7,335 nucleotides of DNA from Ignavibacteria bacterium (GTDB lineage Bacteria > Bacteroidota > Ignavibacteria > Ignavibacteriales > Melioribacteraceae): assembly GCA_027347545.1 (NCBI GenBank), contig DAIEQT010000365.1, positions 1 to 7,335 of the forward strand, written 5' to 3'. The position numbers and the translations under genes are program-made. Shown here piece by piece: positions 1-5,569 of this stretch (position 1 is its first letter; each line of letters opens with the position of its first letter). A model generated the notes under the pieces. It did not search any database and had not been told where the DNA came from. It was given only the letters and a program-made list of their open reading frames with translations.

Positions 1-2
1 AA

Positions 3-1235
3 ATGGCTATCATTCGCGCATTTCAGGCTGTCCGTCCAAATGCAAAAGTTGCACATCTTGTTGCAAGTGTACCTTATGATGTTGTTAACAAAGAGGAATC
101 CGCAGAACTCGCAAAATGAAATCCAATTAGTTTTTTACGTGTTACCCGTTCCGAAATTGAATTGAAAGATGGAACCAATGCTTACTCGCCCGAAGTTTAT
201 GCTAAAGCAAAAGAAAATTTTTTACGTTTAAGAGAAGAAGCTCCGCTAATTCAAGAAACAGTTCCAAGTATTTATGTTTATAAACTTACAATGGGAGAGC
301 AAAGCCAGGTAGGTTTAGCAGCAACGTTTTCTATTGAAGATTACAACAACGATGTAATCAAGAAACATGAGAAGACCAGAAAAGTTAAAGAAGATGACAG
401 AACAAACCACATTGTTACTACAGAAGCACAGACAGGTCCGGTATTCTTAACATACAAAGCAGTTCCGGAAATTGATAAAGTTGTAAATGATACAATGAAA
501 AAAAACACTCCAATTTATGATTTTACTGCCGCTGATGGAATAAAACATACAATTTGGATTCTACCTGCTGAACAAAGCGAGGTAGTTATCAACGGAATTG
601 CTAAGGTTAAAAACTTATACATTGCAGATGGACACCACCGCGCGGCAAGCGCAAGCCGCACTCAAAAAGTTAAAAAGGATCAAAACTCAGCACACAACGG
701 AACCGAAGAATACAATTATTTTCTTGCGGTTCTTTTTCCAGCTGAGCAATTAAGGATTTTACCTTACAACCGCGTTGTTCATGAGCTGAAAATGAGCGAA
801 GCCCAGTTTGTTGAAAAAGTAAAACAAAATTTTACAGTTGAAGAAGCTAAGTCTGCAAATCCTAAAACAACGAAAACTTTTGGAATGTACCTAAGCGGGA
901 AATGGCATTTATTAATACCCAACCAAAACGTTAAACCCGGCAAGACATTTGGCGATAATTTAGATGTAAGCATTTTGCAAAATTATTTGCTGCATCCGGT
1001 TTTAGGAATTGAAGATCCGCGGACTGACACAAACATTGATTTCATTGGTGGAATTCGCGGTACGGAAGAATTGGAAAGATTGGTAAACAGCGGAAAAGCC
1101 GCGGTTGCATTTTCAATGTATCCGGTTACTTTAGATGATTTAATTAATATTTCAGATGCCGGAGAAATAATGCCGCCTAAATCAACTTGGTTCGAACCAA
1201 AATTGCGTGATGGTTTACTGGTTCACACAATTTAG
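3..1235 (+). pseudogene. DUF1015 family protein, reading frame interrupted by in-frame TGA at codon 39
   Basis: DUF1015 (COG4198-like) protein of unproven biochemical function, predicted cytoplasmic. Read from the ATG at base 3, the frame spans 410 codons, close to the usual family length. It carries the N-terminal PYDVV motif (codons 24-28), a KHE...R...KEDDR region (about 121-133), an ADGHHR box (208-213), DPRTD (338-342) and the C-terminal MPPKSTWFEPK signature (390-400). Codon 39 is TGA (117-119), between ELAK and NPISFLRV. Relatives, as I recall them, have glycine there, so a single GGA-to-TGA change would explain it. No other stop occurs before TAG at 1233. The next in-frame candidate start is a TTG at 162 without a visible ribosome binding site, and it would lose the conserved N terminus, so I regard ATG 3 as the original start. 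Whether this is a true pseudogene, a sequence error or readthrough cannot be decided here. The DGHHR box recalls the nucleotide-binding box of ParB/sulfiredoxin-fold proteins such as free serine kinase (inference). The histidine kinase gene follows after 17 bases and serC lies beyond it. Confidence 0.85.
117..119 (+). other. In-frame TGA at codon 39 of the DUF1015 gene
   Basis: TGA follows the lysine codon AAA and precedes AAT CCA (Asn-Pro). Both sides translate into well-conserved family sequence in one frame, so the stop is a point change and not a frameshift. The matching family residue appears to be glycine, and GGA differs from TGA by one base. I see no convincing stem-loop just downstream of the kind needed for selenocysteine insertion. 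Confidence 0.9.
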
Positions 1236-1252
1236 AATATGAAGAAAAATAC

Positions 1253-3412
1253 GTGTTGACAGCACAAAACAAACTATCGAACATAAGCCGCATACTGATT
1301 TTAATCGGGGTATTTTTTAGCTCAGCGGTGATAGCGCAAGTAAATGATGCTGCTGAGCTTGAAAAACGCCTCCCCTCACTTAAAGGAAAAGAACGTGTTG
1401 ATGTTTTAAACTCTCTCTCTTATCTACTCAAAAGAAGTTCGTTCGAAAAATCCCGCACATACGCCGAAGAAGCCTTGAGATTATCCAAACTAGATGGATA
1501 TAATCTCGGTGAAGCAAATGCGCTAAACAACCTTGGGTTTGCAGAGTACACTCTTAATAATTTGGAGAAAGCCGAGGATTTATATCATAACGCGCTTTCA
1601 ATTTTTAGAGAGATTAAGGATGAAAAAGAAATTGCAAGGACCCAAAACCAACTCGGTTTAATTCATTGGCGCCGCAATCAATTCGTTTCAGCGTTTAGAC
1701 GTTATCGGGAGGCGCTTAATCTTGCCAATAACTCCGGTGCACAAGAGCTTGCCGCGGAAGCTCTCAACTACATAGGATTGATTTACTGGAAATGGAGTGA
1801 TTACGGCAAAGCTATTGATTATTTCTTCCGTTCGTTAAAAATCAAAGAGACATTAAATGATAAATTTGAGATTGGGCTTACCCTTAATAACATTGCGTTT
1901 GTTTATAATGAAATGAATCAGGTAGATCAATCAATTATTTATTCCAATAAAGTTCTGGAGATGACGGACAGTTTAAAAAACAGCTATGTACTGGGGCGTG
2001 TACTAAACAATTTGGGAGTAAGTTACTTTAAGAAGAAAAACTATGATAAAGCAACTTACTATCAGAATGAATCGCTTAAAATAAAAAAACAATCCGGCGA
2101 TAAAAGCGGCATGGCTTATTCATATAATGATCTCGGTAATCTTTTCCTTGCTAAGAAACAATATGATGAAGCGTTGGTGTATTATAATCGTTCGATAGAA
2201 ATAAGAAAGCAGCTTAATGATAAATTTGGTATTGCTTCGGTATTGTTCGATATAGCCGTAGTTCAAAAAGCTAAAGGAAATATTAAAGTTGCGCAGACAT
2301 CGTTTAAATCTGCGCTGGATTATGCTCTCTCGATTGGCAATAAAAGATTAGAAGCCAACATTTACCGGGAACTCTCAGAGATAAACCGAGCAACCGGGAA
2401 TAACGGCTTAGCTTTTACATATCTTAAAAAGTACTCTACAATTCTAGATTCAGTATGGAGCAAAGAAACCCGCGATAAAATTTTAGAGCTTTCCGTTATT
2501 TACGATGTTGATTCTAAAGACAACGAGCTTAGAATTAAAAGCCTAGAAATAGAAAAAGAACAAAACAAAACTGTTTACGGATATATCGTTTTCTTTCTGG
2601 CTTTAATTGCAATAGTTGTGCTTTATAAGCGTTATTTGTCCGTTAAACAAGTTAAGAAGCAACTCGAAAAAGTTAACAAAGATATTAAGGAAAAATCTAA
2701 AGCATTAGAAAGCACAATAAAATCGCGCGATAGGTTCTTCTCAATAATCTCACACGATTTGAAAAGCCCATTCTTTGGTCTGAAAGGACTAGCTGAAATT
2801 CTTGCCGAAGACAGCGAAGAATTAACCGAAGAAGAAAAAAATACTTTCTTAGTTAAACTGAACAGAACAGTAAAAGATATTTACATGCTTTTGGAAAACT
2901 TGCTTGATTGGTCTCGTCTTCAGTCCAAAATAATGGAATACAGCCCGGAAGTGTTTGATTTGTTTGACGAGCTCTCCCATTCTCTCTTTCTGCTATCGCA
3001 AAACGCGGAGAGGAAAAGCATCAAACTAATAAATACGGTTCCGGAAGGAACAAACGTTCTGGCAGACCGGAGGATGATTCACTCAGTTATTCAAAATTTA
3101 GTTACCAACGCAATTAAGTTCACATACGAAAAAGGCAAAGTTGAAATAACCGCGCAAAGTTTAGAAAATGTTGTGATTGTAAATGTTATTGATCATGGAA
3201 TAGGAATGCCAAGCGAGTTTAAGGATAAACTCTTCCAGATAGATTCGCAAACCACTTCTCGCGGAACTAACGACGAAAAGGGCACCGGGCTAGGGCTTAT
3301 TATCTGTAAAGAATTAGTCGAAATGAACGGAGGACAAATTTCCTTTGTAAGCCAGGAGAACAAAGGCACCACATTTACCTTCACTTTACCAAGAGCAAAG
3401 GTCCAAATTTGA
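1253..3412 (+). CDS. TPR-repeat membrane sensor histidine kinase (orphan)
   Basis: A 719-residue two-component sensor kinase that autophosphorylates on histidine and presumably passes the phosphate to an unlinked regulator. A probable signal peptide (about 1-29, hydrophobic ILILIGVFF, cleavage near VIA-Q) leads to about eight tetratricopeptide repeats with a period near 40 residues (about 50-400), predicted periplasmic and ligand- or protein-sensing. A short coiled linker (about 410-438), one transmembrane helix (about 441-459) and a second coiled coil (about 462-493) follow. The cytoplasmic kinase core has the H-box SHDLKSP with phospho-acceptor H501, the N-box QNLVTNAIKF (N619), the G1 box DHGIGMP (647-653) and the G2 box GTGLGL (677-682). 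There is no receiver or DNA-binding domain and no response regulator gene in the window. The start is GTG at 1253, with TTG at 1256 an alternative; a weak purine tract GAAGAAA lies upstream. An ATG at 1239 is out of frame and stops after six codons. The gene follows DUF1015 by 17 bases, suggesting co-transcription. It is the only intact gene here ending in TGA. Confidence 0.93.
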   Translation: MLTAQNKLSNISRILILIGVFFSSAVIAQVNDAAELEKRLPSLKGKERVDVLNSLSYLLKRSSFEKSRTYAEEALRLSKLDGYNLGEANALNNLGFAEYTLNNLEKAEDLYHNALSIFREIKDEKEIARTQNQLGLIHWRRNQFVSAFRRYREALNLANNSGAQELAAEALNYIGLIYWKWSDYGKAIDYFFRSLKIKETLNDKFEIGLTLNNIAFVYNEMNQVDQSIIYSNKVLEMTDSLKNSYVLGRVLNNLGVSYFKKKNYDKATYYQNESLKIKKQSGDKSGMAYSYNDLGNLFLAKKQYDEALVYYNRSIEIRKQLNDKFGIASVLFDIAVVQKAKGNIKVAQTSFKSALDYALSIGNKRLEANIYRELSEINRATGNNGLAFTYLKKYSTILDSVWSKETRDKILELSVIYDVDSKDNELRIKSLEIEKEQNKTVYGYIVFFLALIAIVVLYKRYLSVKQVKKQLEKVNKDIKEKSKALESTIKSRDRFFSIISHDLKSPFFGLKGLAEILAEDSEELTEEEKNTFLVKLNRTVKDIYMLLENLLDWSRLQSKIMEYSPEVFDLFDELSHSLFLLSQNAERKSIKLINTVPEGTNVLADRRMIHSVIQNLVTNAIKFTYEKGKVEITAQSLENVVIVNVIDHGIGMPSEFKDKLFQIDSQTTSRGTNDEKGTGLGLIICKELVEMNGGQISFVSQENKGTTFTFTLPRAKVQI

Positions 3413-3465
3413 TTTGAGCCGCGCCTAAATTTCTGCTAAGTTTCACCTACCGAATTTCACATATA

Positions 3466-3471
3466 AGAGGA
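3466..3471 (+). promoter_or_regulatory. Ribosome binding site of serC
   Basis: AGAGGA lies five bases before the ATG at 3477. It fixes the serC start, which also matches the family's N terminus (NLSAGPA). The 64-base gap from the kinase stop holds no clear terminator or promoter, so read-through from upstream is plausible. Confidence 0.75.
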
Positions 3472-3476
3472 TTAAG

Positions 3477-4562
3477 ATGGAAAACCGTATTTATAACCTT
3501 AGTGCCGGACCGGCAATTTTACCAGAAGAAGTTTTGTTAGAGGCTCAGAAAGATTTGTATTCTTACAAAGGGAGCGGAATGAGCGTTATGGAAATGAGCC
3601 ACCGCGGAAAAATCTTTGACGGAATTATCAAAGGAGCAGATGCTGATTTAAGAAAGCTGTTGAACATTGGCGATAATTATTCAATTCTGTTTTTGCAAGG
3701 CGGCGCCACGCTTCAATTTTCTATGGTTCCGCTAAATTTAATGCCGCCTAAAAATAAAGCAGATTATATTGTTACAGGCGCATGGGCAGAAAAAGCTGTT
3801 AATGAAGCTAAGCGTGTCGGCACTGTTAACATTGCCGCAACTACTAAGGCTGATAATCATTCAAGAATACCAGCACAAGCTGAAATGAAATTAGACGCAG
3901 ATGCTTCTTATGTTCATTTTACATCCAACAATACAATATTTGGAACGCAGTTTAGAACAGAACCGGTGGTTGGCAACGTTCCTCTTGTTTGCGATGCCTC
4001 TTCGGATTTTCTGCACAAGATGATTGATATAAACAAATATGGATTGATCTACGCCGGCGCACAGAAGAATATTGGTCCTTCTGGTGTTACGGTTGTTATC
4101 GTTAGGAAAGATTTACTCGAGCGCAGCAGCGATTCGCTTCACACCTATATGAATTACAAAATTCATGCTGATAACGAAACGATGTATAATACGCCAACCA
4201 CTTTTGGAATTTACATTGCAAGTTTAGTTTTCAAATGGCTGCTAAACATGGGCGGCTTGGATGAAATGTATAAACGCAACCTGGACAAAGCTAAAGTCCT
4301 TTACGATGCAATAGATGGCAGCGATGGTTATTACAAAGGAACGACAGCAGTGGATGCCCGCTCACTTATGAATGTTACTTACAGATTACCAAACGAACAA
4401 TTGGAAGAAAAATTTGTAAAAGAGGCTTCAGCAAAAGGTTTCAGCGGATTGAAAGGTCACCGCTCCGTTGGCGGAATTCGTGCTTCAATTTACAATGCTT
4501 TCCCGAAAGCCGGTGTTGAAGCTTTGGTTGACTTCATGAACGAATTTAAGAAGAATAACTAA
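3477..4562 (+). CDS. serC: Phosphoserine aminotransferase (3-phosphoserine/phosphohydroxythreonine transaminase)
   Basis: Cytoplasmic PLP enzyme of serine biosynthesis, converting 3-phosphohydroxypyruvate and glutamate to phosphoserine and 2-oxoglutarate; family members also act in pyridoxal phosphate synthesis. The 361-residue length is normal for the family. The N-terminal NLSAGPAILPEEVL, the MSHR loop (40-43), the LQGGAT phosphate-binding segment (73-78), TGAWAEKA (100-107) and the aspartate of CDASSD (173) are all present. The PLP-binding lysine is K197 in YAGAQKNIGPSG, matching the lysine position near 198 in well-studied SerC proteins. The C-terminal GHRSVGGIRASIYNA motif (327-341) carries the substrate-phosphate arginines. 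No key residue is missing. The gene follows the sensor kinase by 64 bases, lies in the same direction as the DUF1015 gene, and is closed by a strong terminator. This suggests a DUF1015-kinase-serC transcription unit that ends here. serA and serB are not in the window. Confidence 0.97.
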   Translation: MENRIYNLSAGPAILPEEVLLEAQKDLYSYKGSGMSVMEMSHRGKIFDGIIKGADADLRKLLNIGDNYSILFLQGGATLQFSMVPLNLMPPKNKADYIVTGAWAEKAVNEAKRVGTVNIAATTKADNHSRIPAQAEMKLDADASYVHFTSNNTIFGTQFRTEPVVGNVPLVCDASSDFLHKMIDINKYGLIYAGAQKNIGPSGVTVVIVRKDLLERSSDSLHTYMNYKIHADNETMYNTPTTFGIYIASLVFKWLLNMGGLDEMYKRNLDKAKVLYDAIDGSDGYYKGTTAVDARSLMNVTYRLPNEQLEEKFVKEASAKGFSGLKGHRSVGGIRASIYNAFPKAGVEALVDFMNEFKKNN

Positions 4563-4564
4563 GC

Positions 4565-4599
4565 TAGTTTTTAGTAATTAGTATTGAGTATTTAGAATG
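4565..4599 (+). repeat. Degenerate heptamer tandem repeat downstream of serC
   Basis: Five consecutive 7-base units read TAGTTTT, TAGTAAT, TAGTATT, GAGTATT and TAGAATG, with consensus TAGTATT. The array begins two bases after the serC stop codon and its last unit runs into the left arm of the terminator stem. It is noncoding and A+T-rich. Short degenerate heptamer arrays are known in intergenic regions of several bacteria, but what this one does is unknown. Confidence 0.6.
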
Positions 4600-4628
4600 G
4601 GTCGAAGAAAATTCGACCCACTTTTTTT
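4598..4628 (+). terminator. Rho-independent terminator after serC
   Basis: A perfect 9-bp stem, TGGGTCGAA (4598-4606) with TTCGACCCA (4612-4620), encloses the loop GAAAA. It is followed by C and a run of seven T (4622-4628). It sits 36 bases after the serC stop and just before the lipoprotein's ribosome binding site, so it should end the upstream operon and separate it from the lipoprotein gene. Confidence 0.92.
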
Positions 4629-4630
4629 AT

Positions 4631-4634
4631 GGAG
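4631..4634 (+). promoter_or_regulatory. Ribosome binding site deciding the lipoprotein start
   Basis: GGAG lies five bases before the ATG at 4640. This favours that ATG over the in-frame GTG at 4634, which overlaps the site itself. Confidence 0.7.
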
Positions 4635-4639
4635 TGTTT

Positions 4640-5053
4640 ATGAAAAAAAAGTTTTCCGTTCTTCTGTTGATTCTTTTGATAGCCGGCTGTTCTAAACAAG
4701 AAGAAAAGTTCGAGCTATATTCTCCGGTCGCATTTGCTTATTCTTTAGATAACAGCTGGGAGTTAAACGCAAGCTGCCAGGCAAAAGGCTTCGCAAAAAA
4801 AGAATACAAGGGAAGATTGGGCGCACAGGTTTCCTTTGTAATTGATTTGAAAACACCGGATGGATCTGTAAAGAAAGATGTCCAGCATGGAAGAGTTGAC
4901 CAGCTTGCAGATAAAGACGTAATAGATTTAGCAATAAACACACAGATCAATTTAGACTCGACATATAAAGCCGGAAAATATACCGTGATATTTAACGCAA
5001 AAGATGATTACACTGGAAGAAAAGCGAAAATAGAAAGACAGTTTGAATTATAA
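4640..5053 (+). CDS. Small secreted lipoprotein of unknown function
   Basis: A 137-residue protein from ATG 4640; an upstream in-frame GTG at 4634 would add two residues but coincides with the ribosome binding site. The lysine-rich start MKKKF, a hydrophobic stretch LLLILLI and the lipobox IAGC with Cys17 mark a signal-peptidase-II lipoprotein. Residue +2 is serine, compatible with outer-membrane sorting under the E. coli rule, though that rule may not hold in this lineage. The mature part (about 18-137) looks all-beta, with alternating hydrophobic strands and an ending of the type KAGKYTVIFNAKDDYTGRK. That ending resembles Ig-like or fibronectin-like extracellular domains (inference). I recognise no catalytic motif. 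It lies alone between the serC terminator and a palindromic repeat, and converges with the lectin gene. A promoter would have to lie in the short serC-lipoprotein gap or be supplied by read-through; none is obvious. Confidence 0.85.
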   Translation: MKKKFSVLLLILLIAGCSKQEEKFELYSPVAFAYSLDNSWELNASCQAKGFAKKEYKGRLGAQVSFVIDLKTPDGSVKKDVQHGRVDQLADKDVIDLAINTQINLDSTYKAGKYTVIFNAKDDYTGRKAKIERQFEL

Positions 5054-5060
5054 ACTTTTG

Positions 5061-5171
5061 TCAAACTGAGCGCCCGCTTCCTGCCTCGCCTTCGGTTCGG
5101 CAAGGCGGGCGACTCGCGCTCAGCGAGGCGAGAAGTCGAAGTGCGACATTTCTCGACTCCGCTCGAAATGA
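5061..5171. repeat. G+C-rich multiply palindromic extragenic element
   Basis: This is a noncoding block much richer in G+C than its surroundings, lying between two convergent genes. The ends are imperfect inverted copies: TCAAACTGAGCG at 5061-5072, and TCATTTCGAGCG on the other strand at 5160-5171. Inside are CTGAGCGC (5066-5073) pairing with GCGCTCAG (5116-5123), CGCCTT (5087-5092) pairing with AAGGCG (5102-5107), and CGAGAA-GTCG (5129-5138) pairing with CGAC-(AT)-TTCTCG (5144-5155). It resembles dispersed repeats of the type GAGCGGAGTCGAGAAATG found between genes in Bacteroidota and related genomes. Being in a convergent gap, it may act as a structured 3' end for both transcripts, though neither strand has a canonical T-tract right after a stem. 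Confidence 0.75.
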
Positions 5172-5179
5172 TTTTTACA

Positions 5180-5545
5180 CTATTCTCCAATTGCCATATA
5201 AGTACCGCCAATCAAATAAATTTTTGAACCACCCCAAGTTTTTACCTCGACCATAAAGCCGGCTTTGTGTGCGTTAGTAACCTTAACATCATAACGGGTA
5301 TTATTACCACGGTCCTGGTCTATTCTAGTTACGCTTATCTGTATATCGGGAGTTTTGGTAAACGGCTTAGAAAACGTAACGCTAATCTGTTGTGTTCTTT
5401 CCATATCTCCGCCGGCGGCAAGCATAAAGTTGGAAATATTTTTATCAGCGTTAAATACTCCTGTTTGTATTTTCATTTGTGCGAATAGTGTGTGACTACC
5501 AAAGAAGAAAGCCAATGCTACGATTGCAACTAACGTCTTTTTCAT
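5180..5545 (-). CDS. Secreted H-type lectin domain protein
   Basis: A 121-residue exported protein. The N terminus MKKTLVAIVALAFFFG through LFAQ is a signal peptide with probable cleavage near residue 22. The remaining roughly 99 residues match the H-type lectin fold (Helix pomatia agglutinin, discoidin I C-terminal domain). The IQTGVF start aligns with the family's VQSGKI, then comes VTFSKPFTKTPDIQISVTRID (56-76), then NTRYDVKVTNAHKAGF (82-97), which aligns without gaps to the snail lectin, then VKTWGGSKIY (101-110) and a final strand YMAIGE. The conserved arginine (R84) and tryptophan (W104) of the sugar-binding region are kept. The histidine that follows the tryptophan in the snail lectin is glycine here, so sugar specificity may differ or be lost. 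The family fold is a six-stranded beta barrel, usually trimeric. GGAG (5551-5554, minus strand) lies five bases before ATG. The gene starts 24 bases after the hutH stop in the same direction, so it may be co-transcribed with it. The domain call comes from remembered sequence and was not searched. Confidence 0.8.
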   Translation of the reverse strand: MKKTLVAIVALAFFFGSHTLFAQMKIQTGVFNADKNISNFMLAAGGDMERTQQISVTFSKPFTKTPDIQISVTRIDQDRGNNTRYDVKVTNAHKAGFMVEVKTWGGSKIYLIGGTYMAIGE

Positions 5546-5569
5546 TTTAGCTCCAATTTATTTTGGTGG

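Noticed and set aside
117..119. TGA recoded as glycine (alternative genetic code as in SR1/Gracilibacteria)
   Set aside because: The other genes here contain no in-frame TGA and use ordinary glycine codons such as GGA throughout, and the kinase gene ends with TGA at a sensible C terminus.
117..165. Selenocysteine insertion at the in-frame TGA
   Set aside because: No convincing downstream stem-loop is visible, the family residue here appears to be glycine and not cysteine, and DUF1015 has no known selenoprotein member.
162..1235. TTG at 162 as the true start of the DUF1015 protein
   Set aside because: No ribosome binding site precedes it, and conserved family sequence continues in the same frame upstream to the ATG at 3.
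3413..3476. Terminator or riboswitch between the kinase gene and serC
   Set aside because: No stem with a T-run and no recognisable riboswitch fold is visible in the 64 bases.
4692..4950. Two minus-strand open frames opposite the lipoprotein gene
   Set aside because: They lack ribosome binding sites and recognisable protein character. The plus-strand lipoprotein has a clear signal sequence, lipobox and start.
5008..5211. Minus-strand open frame across the palindromic repeat
   Set aside because: It runs through the G+C-rich repeat and overlaps the ends of two better-supported genes, and its sequence looks like translated repeat.
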